Below are positions 5,889 through 12,427 of a DNA stretch of 12,427 nt, piece after piece. Position numbers and translations under genes: made by a program. The notes under the pieces are model-generated. The model did no database searches and was not told the DNA's origin. It saw nothing but the letters and a program-made list of their open reading frames with translations. This stretch comes from an uncultured Micrococcaceae bacterium. Lineage in GTDB: Bacteria > Actinomycetota > Actinomycetes > Actinomycetales > Micrococcaceae. Within the stretch, counting starts at the first letter, position 1, and each line of letters starts with the position of its first letter. The DNA is taken from contig CALBOC010000404.1 in the NCBI GenBank assembly GCA_937896705.1, positions 1-12,427 on the forward strand. Direction: 5' to 3'.

Positions 5889-7619
5889 TTGCTCAAACTG
5901 CTGGCGCGTTTTGCGCGCCCCTATACCGGCCAATTAGTGGCCGTAGTCGTGCTGCAACTGGTGACAGTCGGCGCGATTCTCTTCCTGCCTGCTTTGAACG
6001 CCGAAATTATTGACGACGGAATTGCCACCGGCGACACCGACGTGATCTGGCGGTTGGGCGGCATCATGCTCGCGGTCGCACTGGTCCAACTGGCCGCTTC
6101 CATCAGCTCGGTGTGGTTTGCAGCCAAAGCGGCCATGTCCATCGGCCGAGATTTACGAGCGGCCATCTTCCGCCGAGTGTCCAAGTTTTCGTCCTATCAA
6201 ATGTCCCAGTTCGGGCCCGCGACCCTGATCACGCGCGCGACCAACGACGTTCAACAACTGCAAATGGTCACGCTGATGAGCATGAGCCTGCTCGTGCTCG
6301 CCCCGATCATGGGCGCCGGTGGGGTGGTCATGGCCATCCGCGAAGACGCCGGGCTGTCCTGGCTGGTCTGGGTCTCAGCACCCGTGGTCATCGCGATCAT
6401 GATTTTTGCCGGACTCAAGATGATGCCGCTGTTCCGCCAGATGCAAGAAGCCATTGACGATGTGAACCACACCCTGCGTGAACAGATCACCGGCATGCGC
6501 GTGGTCCGAGCCTTTGTCCGCGAAGATTACGAAACCCGCCGGTTCACCAACGCCAACCAGCACCTGACCGATCTGGCCGTCGGCGTAGGCAAAATCTTCG
6601 TCCTGCTGTTCCCACTGATCTCCTTGGTGCTCCACGGTGCCACCGCGGCGGTCTTGTGGTTTGGCGGGATCCGGGTCGATGCCGGCCTGGTCGAAGTCGG
6701 CTCGCTGACCGCGTTTATGCAGTACCTGTTGCAGATTTTGATGGCCGTCATGATGGCCACGATGATCTTTTTGATGATCCCACGTGCCATGGTCTCCGCC
6801 AAACGCATCACCGAAGTGCTGGCCACCGAACCCGAACTGACCGAGGGCGACCTCGACGTCGACGACGTGATCGGCCACCTGGAATTTCGCGACGTCACTT
6901 TCGCCTATCCGGGCGCCGACGCGCCTGTGCTATCGGATATTAACTTCAGTGCCGCACCGGGCCAAACCATCGGCATTATCGGCTCAACCGGGTCGGGCAA
7001 AACCACGTTATTGAACCTCATCCCGCGCTTAATTGATACGACCTCGGGCCAGATCCTCATCGACGGGGTGCCCGTAACCGACTACAGCCGCCAAGCATTA
7101 TCACAAGCGGTGGGTATGGTGCCACAAAAAGCGTTCTTGTTCTCCGGGACGGTCGCCTCCAACCTGCGCTTCGGCGCGCCGCATGCGAGCGACGACGACA
7201 TCTGGGAAGCGCTGGAAACCGCCCAGGCAGAAGAGTTTGTGAGCGTGCGAGAAACCAAGCAGGCCGTCGGGCTCGAGTCCTCGATCGCCCAGGGCGGCAG
7301 CGATGTCTCGGGCGGGCAACGCCAACGCTTAGCCATCGGACGGGCCCTGGCGGCCAAACCCAGCATTTATTTATTCGACGACTCTTTCTCGGCCTTGGAT
7401 GCGACCACTGACGCCAAACTCCGGGCCGCACTGGCCGACCAACTGGCGGATGCCACGATCTTGATCGTTGCCCAGCGGGTCGCCACGATCCGCGACGCCG
7501 ACCATATTCTGGTGTTAGAACACGGCCGCATCGTGGGCGAAGGCACCCACGACGACCTGCTCGCCACCAGTACGGTCTACCAACAAATTGTCGCATCGCA
7601 AGCAGGTGCCCATGACTGA
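5889..7619 (+). CDS. Heterodimeric ABC exporter half-subunit with degenerate ATP site
   Basis: This 576-aa protein has a transmembrane domain of about six helices (residues 15-305) fused to a nucleotide-binding domain (about 330-570), the layout of type IV half-exporters (MsbA/LmrA-like). The Walker A is GSTGSGKT (365-372), the Q-loop is Q413 and the signature VSGGQ (473-477) is canonical. The Walker B is YLFDD (494-498), with Asp498 in place of the catalytic Glu, and the H-loop His is replaced by Gln529 (VAQR). This combination marks the subunit that supplies Walker A/B of the non-catalytic site in heterodimers such as TM287/288, BmrCD and LmrCD. The start is TTG with AGGAA upstream. It overlaps the next half-transporter gene by 8 bp. 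From memory, mycobacterial Rv1272c/Rv1273c are a similar pair. The substrate (drug, lipid or peptide) is unknown. Confidence 0.92.
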   Translation: MLKLLARFARPYTGQLVAVVVLQLVTVGAILFLPALNAEIIDDGIATGDTDVIWRLGGIMLAVALVQLAASISSVWFAAKAAMSIGRDLRAAIFRRVSKFSSYQMSQFGPATLITRATNDVQQLQMVTLMSMSLLVLAPIMGAGGVVMAIREDAGLSWLVWVSAPVVIAIMIFAGLKMMPLFRQMQEAIDDVNHTLREQITGMRVVRAFVREDYETRRFTNANQHLTDLAVGVGKIFVLLFPLISLVLHGATAAVLWFGGIRVDAGLVEVGSLTAFMQYLLQILMAVMMATMIFLMIPRAMVSAKRITEVLATEPELTEGDLDVDDVIGHLEFRDVTFAYPGADAPVLSDINFSAAPGQTIGIIGSTGSGKTTLLNLIPRLIDTTSGQILIDGVPVTDYSRQALSQAVGMVPQKAFLFSGTVASNLRFGAPHASDDDIWEALETAQAEEFVSVRETKQAVGLESSIAQGGSDVSGGQRQRLAIGRALAAKPSIYLFDDSFSALDATTDAKLRAALADQLADATILIVAQRVATIRDADHILVLEHGRIVGEGTHDDLLATSTVYQQIVASQAGAHD

Positions 7620-9408
7620 AACCGTCGAACTAACAGAAGGCGCCGATCCGGGACGCAAACCCACGGCCTTCTGGCCCTCCCTGCGCCGGCTGGCCCACGT
7701 CTTCGCGCCGTATAAGACCAAACTGATCTTCGCGGTGGCGATCACCGTGGTCTCTGTCATCCTGCAAGTCTGGGCGCCGCTGGTCCTGGGTGAGGCCGTG
7801 AACGTCCTGTTCCACGCCGAGGGCATCGACTTTGCGGTGCTGGGCCAACTCATTACCCAGGTGCTGGCGATGTATGTCATCGCGATGGCCCTGATGTGGT
7901 GGCAAGGGCGCATCCTGATTATCATCGGCGTTGAAATCACCTACCTATTGCGTCAAGACGTCGAGACCAAACTCCACCGACTACCAACCAACTGGTTTGA
8001 CGGCAAGCAACGCGGTGACTTGCTCTCGCGTACGACCAACGATGTGGACAACATCCAAAACGCGGTCCAGCAGACGGTCTCATCGCTGCTCAACGGGATT
8101 CTGACCATCCTCGGGATCACCATCATGATGTTCTCGATCTCCTGGCAGCTGGCACTGATCGCCCTGATCGCGGTGCCGATCGCGGCTATCGTCGTGGGAA
8201 TTATCGGGCAGCGCGCCCAAAAACTGTTCTCCGCCCAATGGGCCAACACCGGTAAACTCAACGGCCACATCGAAGAAGCCTTCACCGGCCACGACGTGGC
8301 GGTCCTGTTCAACCGCGCCGATGCGATGGTCGAAGAATTTGATCAACGCAACGACGAGGTCTACCAGGCCAGTTATAAGGCGCAGTTCGTCTCGGGCATG
8401 ATTCACCCGATCATGCAGTGGGTAACTTACCTGGGTTATGTGGGCATCGCGGTGGTCGGAGCGCTGCGCGTGGCCGCCGGGGCGCTGCCGTTGGGCTCGG
8501 TCACCGCGTTCATCCAGTACTCGCGCGAATTCAACCAGCCGCTGGGCCAGCTGGCCGGCCTGGCCAACATGATCATCTCGGCTGTGGCCTCGGCAGAGCG
8601 GGTGTTTGAATTCTTAGACGCCGACGAAGAAACCGATGCCGAAGGCCAGTTGCCCGAAGTGACCGGCGCGGTGGAATTCCGCAATGTGAGCTTTGGTTAC
8701 GACGAAGTCACCCCGCTGATCACCGACCTGAACCTGAGGGTCAAACCGGGACAACTGGTGGCGATTGTGGGACCGACCGGAGCCGGCAAAACCACCCTGG
8801 TGAACCTGCTGATGCGATTCTATGACGTCGACGCCGGCCAGATCCTGCTCGATGGCACCGATACTGCCGCGGTCTCGCGCAGTTCGCTGCGGGAACCCAT
8901 CGGCATGGTGCTCCAAGACGCCGTGTTATTTTCGGGCACCATCAAACACAACATCGCCTACGGCCGCCCGGATGCAACCGATGACCAAATCATTGCGGCG
9001 GCCAAAGCCGCACGCGCCGACCACTTCATCACCCAGTTACCCCAGGGTTACGAGACCAAAGTCAGCCTCGACTCAGATGCGATCTCGGCCGGCGAACGAC
9101 AACTGCTCACCATTGCCCGGGCGTTCTTATCGGATCCCCGGCTGCTGATCCTCGATGAGGCGACCTCCTCGGTGGATACGCGCACCGAAGCGCTGATCCA
9201 ACAAGCCCTGGCCACCCTGCAGCGGGGGCGCACCTCTTTTGTCATCGCCCACCGCTTATCCACCATCCGCTCGGCCGACGTGATTGTCGTCATGGATCAC
9301 GGGGATGTCGTCGAACAGGGCTCGCACGAGCAATTACTGGCCGAGCGTGGAATGTACCATGACTTATACACCGCCCAAACCCAGCAGCACATCGAAGGAG
9401 GCCGGTGA
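7612..9408 (+). CDS. Heterodimeric ABC exporter half-subunit with catalytic Walker B
   Basis: This 598-aa partner has a transmembrane domain (about 35-330) and a nucleotide-binding domain (about 353-590). The Walker A is GPTGAGKT (387-394), the Walker B LLILDE (511-516) has the catalytic Glu516, and H547 is the H-loop (IAHR). Its signature is ISAGE (491-495) instead of LSGGQ. Paired with the previous protein this gives one canonical site (its own Walker A/B with the partner's VSGGQ) and one degenerate site (partner's Asp and Gln with this ISAGE). The ATG at 7612 is used because it lies inside the end of the upstream gene; the in-frame TTG 24 bases upstream is less likely. The RBS is weak (CAGG), so coupling is expected. 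It has a longer hydrophilic N-terminus (about 30 residues) than its partner. The last codons contain the AAGGAG of the next gene. Confidence 0.93.
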   Translation: MTETVELTEGADPGRKPTAFWPSLRRLAHVFAPYKTKLIFAVAITVVSVILQVWAPLVLGEAVNVLFHAEGIDFAVLGQLITQVLAMYVIAMALMWWQGRILIIIGVEITYLLRQDVETKLHRLPTNWFDGKQRGDLLSRTTNDVDNIQNAVQQTVSSLLNGILTILGITIMMFSISWQLALIALIAVPIAAIVVGIIGQRAQKLFSAQWANTGKLNGHIEEAFTGHDVAVLFNRADAMVEEFDQRNDEVYQASYKAQFVSGMIHPIMQWVTYLGYVGIAVVGALRVAAGALPLGSVTAFIQYSREFNQPLGQLAGLANMIISAVASAERVFEFLDADEETDAEGQLPEVTGAVEFRNVSFGYDEVTPLITDLNLRVKPGQLVAIVGPTGAGKTTLVNLLMRFYDVDAGQILLDGTDTAAVSRSSLREPIGMVLQDAVLFSGTIKHNIAYGRPDATDDQIIAAAKAARADHFITQLPQGYETKVSLDSDAISAGERQLLTIARAFLSDPRLLILDEATSSVDTRTEALIQQALATLQRGRTSFVIAHRLSTIRSADVIVVMDHGDVVEQGSHEQLLAERGMYHDLYTAQTQQHIEGGR

Positions 9409-10331
9409 GTTACCCATCAGGTCCCGGTAGTAATCCGTACGGCAGCCCGACGGCCAGCCCATACCCCGCGGGTTGGCCCAACCAGTATTCAAGCGGGTGG
9501 TCGCAGACCTCGCGCGGCGGCAGGAGAGGTCACCGCGCACACAACGCTAACGACAAGACCGCATCCGATCCGGGACGTTTGCACGTGGGTGACATCCTCG
9601 CGCTAATTGTCTACGTCGGTGGGTTCATCCTCGGTGGGATGCTGCTGATCTTTACCATTCCCGGCGTGACCGAATTCGGCGCCCAAATGTACGGTCGGGA
9701 GCCAGTATCGTTCAACGAGGTCCTCTCCGGCCCCGAAATGCCCGGCTGGTTCTTGATGTATTCCAACGTGGTGCTCTACGGGATCACCGGGATCATCATG
9801 ATTGCGGTCTCCTGGCGGCCCTTCATCCAGTCATTCCGCTGGTTTGCCACCTGGTGGTGGGTCAAAGTGTTGCTGCTGCCCGTCATTTGGTTGGCCACCT
9901 TGATGCTGACCTCGTTTTTGCTGATCGTCTCAGGGCAAGAAGGCGATATCTCAGCCAACCAGGAGGCCGTCCAAGAAGCCGCCGGGGAATCCTCGCTGCT
10001 GGTGTCGATCCTGATTCTGGGACTGATCGGGCCCTTCGTCGAAGAATACATCTTCCGTCACGTCTTGATCGGCAAGCTCAGCCGCTGGATCCCGACCTGG
10101 GTGACCGTCCCGATCTCGATCATCGCCTTCACGCTGCTGCACTTCATCGGCGACCCGAACATGTCCTTTGCCACCGTGCTGCCGTATCTGTCGATGGCCA
10201 TCGCCTTCACCGCGGTGTATCTGATTTCCAAGAAATCCTTTGCCTACGCGTGGCTGTCGCACGCGTTTAATAACGTGATGTCGGTGCTGTTGATGGAACT
10301 GCAATTCATGGAAGCCGCCGTCATCATCTAA
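9405..10331 (+). CDS. CPBP-family intramembrane protease-like protein with Gly/Ser/Tyr/Pro-rich N-terminus
   Basis: This 308-aa membrane protein carries all three CPBP (Abi/Rce1-like) motifs: EEYIFR (213-218), FTLLH (242-246) and HAFNN (286-290). The Glu pair, the two His and the Asn are therefore intact and an active glutamate-type intramembrane protease is plausible. Relatives process prenylated proteins (Rce1) or confer bacteriocin self-immunity or peptide maturation. Residues 1-58 are hydrophilic, rich in Gly, Ser, Pro and Tyr, then basic (RGGRRGHRAH, 37-46), and probably disordered in the cytosol; about eight hydrophobic segments follow. The GTG start overlaps the ABC stop by 4 bases (GTGA) and has AAGGAG 4 bases ahead, so start and coupling are both firm. 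The position directly after an ABC exporter fits a role in processing or protecting against an exported molecule, but this is inference. Confidence 0.87.
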   Translation: MSYPSGPGSNPYGSPTASPYPAGWPNQYSSGWSQTSRGGRRGHRAHNANDKTASDPGRLHVGDILALIVYVGGFILGGMLLIFTIPGVTEFGAQMYGREPVSFNEVLSGPEMPGWFLMYSNVVLYGITGIIMIAVSWRPFIQSFRWFATWWWVKVLLLPVIWLATLMLTSFLLIVSGQEGDISANQEAVQEAAGESSLLVSILILGLIGPFVEEYIFRHVLIGKLSRWIPTWVTVPISIIAFTLLHFIGDPNMSFATVLPYLSMAIAFTAVYLISKKSFAYAWLSHAFNNVMSVLLMELQFMEAAVII

Positions 10332-10332
10332 T

Positions 10333-11664
10333 ATGGCCACCTCGTCTCCGCGGTCCCTGTCGCGCCAGATCCTGGGGCTGGCCGTCCCGGCTTTTGGCGC
10401 GCTGATTGCCGAACCGCTGTTCCTGCTGGCCGACACCGCCATGATCGGGCGGCTGGGGGCCGCAGAACTGGCCGGGGTCGGATTGGCCGCGGCGATCGTC
10501 CAGACCGTGACCGGCCTGCTGATCTTTTTGGCCTATTCGACCACCCCGGCCGTGGCGCGCTTCCTCGGGGCAGGCCAGCTGAACAATGCCCTGGCCCGGG
10601 GTCGCGATGGCATCTGGTTGGGACTGGGCCTGGGCACAGTCATTGCTGTTATTGGCTGGTACGCAGCTCCGCTGCTGGGCACCATTGCCACCGATGATGC
10701 GGCGCCTCATGCGGTCGCCTACCTGCAATACTCGATGCTGGGACTCCCCGCGATGCTGGCCGTGCTGGCCGCCACCGGCGTGCTGCGCGGACTACAAGAC
10801 GCTACGACCCCGCTGATCGTCGCCGGGGGCGGATTTGGACTGAACATCCTGGGCAACTACGTGCTCATCTACGTGTTAGAACTCGGGGTGATGGGCTCGG
10901 CGCTGGGCACCTCGGCCATCCAGTGGCTGATGTTTGCGGTGTACGCGGCCATCCTGATCCCGCGGATGCGCCGCCACGAGGTCGGCTTTGCCCCCACGGG
11001 TGCCGGCCTGCGCGCCACCGCCCAGGTCGGCTCCTGGCTGTTAGTCCGCTCGGCATCGCTGCGCGTGGCAGTGCTGGCCACCGTGCTGACCGCGACCTCG
11101 TTGGGCACCGAAGTGTTGGCCGCCCACCAGATTGTCTTCAACGTCTATTCGACCATGGCCTTTGCCCTCGACGCGCTAGCCATCGCCGCCCAAGCACTGA
11201 TCGGCAAAGAACTCGGCGCCTCAAACGTCACCGCGGTCCGAGCCCTGACCTCCACCATGATCCGCTGGTCCTTCGGCTTTGGCGCGATCACCGGCATCCT
11301 GCTGGGTGCCTCCGCCCCCTGGCTGCCGCATGTCTTCACGACCGACCCGGCCGTCATCGAAGCCACCACCGCCGGGCTGATCGTGCTGGCCATTTCGCAA
11401 CCACTGTCCGGATATGTGTTTGTGCTCGACGGGATTCTGATGGGGGCCGGCGACGCGAAGTACCTCGGGTTAATCGGCATCGCGAACATTATCGTTTATC
11501 TGCCGGCACTGTACGGGCTGGCCCTCCTGGCCGCAGATGCCTCCCACGTCGGTGCGGTCGCCTGGGTGTGGGTGGGCTTTGCCGGCATTTACCTGACCGC
11601 CCGAGCCATCGGACTGTGGTTGCGGATCCGGCGTGACACTTGGATTCGTCTCGGCGCGCACTGA
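10333..11664 (+). CDS. MATE-family efflux transporter, DinF type
   Basis: This 443-aa protein has about twelve hydrophobic segments in two related halves. The family features are FLLADTAMIGRLG (30-42) with Asp34 in the first helix, GVLRGLQDATTP (149-160), and LAAHQIVFNVYSTMAFALD (262-280) leading to ALIGKELGA. These fit the DinF branch of MATE antiporters, which expel cationic drugs or metabolites using a proton or sodium gradient; Asp34 probably corresponds to the conserved ion/substrate-coupling acidic residue in helix 1. The ATG comes one base after the CPBP stop (TAATATG). There is no good Shine-Dalgarno site close to it, so translation is probably coupled. The substrate is not predictable. 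Co-expression with a full ABC exporter is notable. Confidence 0.9.
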   Translation: MATSSPRSLSRQILGLAVPAFGALIAEPLFLLADTAMIGRLGAAELAGVGLAAAIVQTVTGLLIFLAYSTTPAVARFLGAGQLNNALARGRDGIWLGLGLGTVIAVIGWYAAPLLGTIATDDAAPHAVAYLQYSMLGLPAMLAVLAATGVLRGLQDATTPLIVAGGGFGLNILGNYVLIYVLELGVMGSALGTSAIQWLMFAVYAAILIPRMRRHEVGFAPTGAGLRATAQVGSWLLVRSASLRVAVLATVLTATSLGTEVLAAHQIVFNVYSTMAFALDALAIAAQALIGKELGASNVTAVRALTSTMIRWSFGFGAITGILLGASAPWLPHVFTTDPAVIEATTAGLIVLAISQPLSGYVFVLDGILMGAGDAKYLGLIGIANIIVYLPALYGLALLAADASHVGAVAWVWVGFAGIYLTARAIGLWLRIRRDTWIRLGAH

Positions 11665-11692
11665 GCACATGAGCGATTAGACTGGAGCAGAC

Positions 11693-12283
11693 ATGAGCCA
11701 CACAATAGATCCCGATACCACCGCTGTCATCTACCGGCCGATCCTCATTCGCGCCGGGATCGCCCTGATCTTTGGTATCGCTACCTTCTTCATCCAAGAG
11801 CCCAGTGCCGCTGTGGTCAACTACGGCACCGCGATCTTCTTTCTGTTCTCCGGATCCGCGATGTGGGAGTACCTGCGCCGCGACCCGGTCCCCGAAAAGA
11901 TGCGCTCCCCGCTGTCAATGATTGCCGCGATCTGGATGCTGGCCGCCCTGACGCTGGTTGGCGTCCAACTCGGTGAACTGTCAGCGACCGTCACCTGGGT
12001 GACCATCGCCGCAGCTCTGGGACTCTCGGGGATAGCCGAATTGTGGGCCTACACCTGGCGCAAGAATTTTCCCCCGGCCCGGGATCACCTGATCGCCGGG
12101 ATCGCCGCCATCGTGGTGACCGTGCTGTTCATCGGCATGGACCTGGACTACCACCGGATCTTTGGCATCACCGGCACCTATGCGTTGATCGTCGGGGTGC
12201 TGTTTGCCATCACCGGGATCGGCTACTGGTTGGATACTCGCAAAGCCGTCAAAGAGCACGGTTACCAGCCCCCGCGGCCCTAA
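11693..12283 (+). CDS. Six-helix HdeD/DUF308-like membrane protein
   Basis: This 196-aa protein has six predicted membrane helices in three pairs (about 16-34, 41-57, 74-93, 98-120, 132-149, 157-180), short loops, no cysteines and a hydrophilic C-terminus ending KEHGYQPPRP. The size and topology match HdeD/DUF308 membrane proteins, some linked to acid stress, but I see no decisive motif, so the family call is moderate. The ATG at 11693 has GGAG 5 bases ahead. It starts 28 bp after the MATE gene and may be the last gene of the unit; TAGACT (11678-11683) upstream could also act as a separate -10 box, without a recognisable -35. No clear terminator hairpin follows. Confidence 0.72.
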   Translation: MSHTIDPDTTAVIYRPILIRAGIALIFGIATFFIQEPSAAVVNYGTAIFFLFSGSAMWEYLRRDPVPEKMRSPLSMIAAIWMLAALTLVGVQLGELSATVTWVTIAAALGLSGIAELWAYTWRKNFPPARDHLIAGIAAIVVTVLFIGMDLDYHRIFGITGTYALIVGVLFAITGIGYWLDTRKAVKEHGYQPPRP

Positions 12284-12314
12284 AGCCCGCCGGAATTTCG
12301 CCCACAGCCGGTAG

Positions 12315-12344
12315 TTCTACGTTGCGTAAAACAACCACTAGAAT
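12315..12344 (+). promoter_or_regulatory. Candidate promoter of the gene at the right edge
   Basis: TTCTAC (12315-12320) and TAGAAT (12339-12344) are 18 bases apart. TAGAAT is a good actinobacterial -10 box. A perfect AAAGGAG follows at 12363-12369, but it is 24 bases from the first possible ATG (12394), unusually far; no start codon lies at the normal distance. Confidence 0.45.
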
Positions 12345-12393
12345 AGAGCCGATCAAATTTTCAAAGGAGCACATCCGGTAGCCGGAACACATC

Positions 12394-12427
12394 ATGGCAA
12401 ACTCACCTAAAAAACCACGTGGGGGAT
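12394..12427 (+). CDS. Start of an unidentified gene (cut by window edge)
   Basis: Eleven codons are visible: MANSPKKPRGG, a basic, Pro/Gly-containing N-terminus typical of a disordered leader on a cytosolic protein. An in-frame TAG at 12379-12381 means that this ATG is the earliest ATG available. The AAAGGAG at 12363 is too distant to serve it normally, and closer upstream there is only GGAA. The family cannot be told from this fragment. It probably forms a separate transcription unit, given the promoter-like sequence at 12315-12344. Confidence 0.5.
   Translation, partial: MANSPKKPRGG

Noticed and set aside
6375..6878. Long antisense frames within the ABC, CPBP and MATE genes
   Set aside because: They are mirror frames of GC-rich coding DNA with low-complexity His/Asp/Gly/Arg composition; the sense frames carry clear domains.

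Overview
The window looks like chromosomal DNA of a high-GC Gram-positive bacterium (Actinomycetota, most likely Micrococcales). This rests on a GC-rich coding bias, GTG and TTG starts, -10 boxes sitting 6-7 bases before the ATG (leaderless genes), and protein families typical of the group. No IS element, tRNA, rRNA or CRISPR array is visible. The species cannot be named from the sequence alone.

Left part (1-3767). The first 17 codons of a nitronate monooxygenase lie on the minus strand at the left edge. Divergent from it is a 165-aa protein with an acidic, probably disordered N-terminal half and a ribbon-helix-helix C-terminal half that resembles plasmid centromere-binding ParB proteins. No ParA is encoded in the window, and a nested inverted repeat lies just upstream. 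Then comes a tightly overlapping three-gene operon: a CstA-family carbon-starvation/pyruvate-type transporter, a 99-aa protein ending in Cys-Cys-stop, and a cysteine-free ArsA/Get3-like ATPase. This is the most intriguing unit in the window. The Cys-Cys tail and several spaced residues recall YbdD/YjiX, the small proteins encoded next to cstA and btsT in E. coli.

Middle (3768-4871). A gene-poor stretch of about 255 bp is followed by a tiny acidic lipoprotein gene with a predicted leaderless start. A HEAT-repeat protein is encoded convergently on the minus strand.

Right part (4913-12283). Six genes run in the same direction with gaps of 28 bp or less, or overlaps, so they are probably one transcription unit: a double-hotdog acyl-CoA thioesterase, two half-ABC exporters that form an asymmetric heterodimer (one degenerate and one canonical ATP site), a CPBP-family intramembrane protease-like protein, a DinF-type MATE antiporter, and a six-helix HdeD/DUF308-like membrane protein. 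The theme is membrane export and envelope function; the substrate cannot be read from sequence. At the right edge a new gene starts behind its own promoter-like sequence and is cut after 11 codons.
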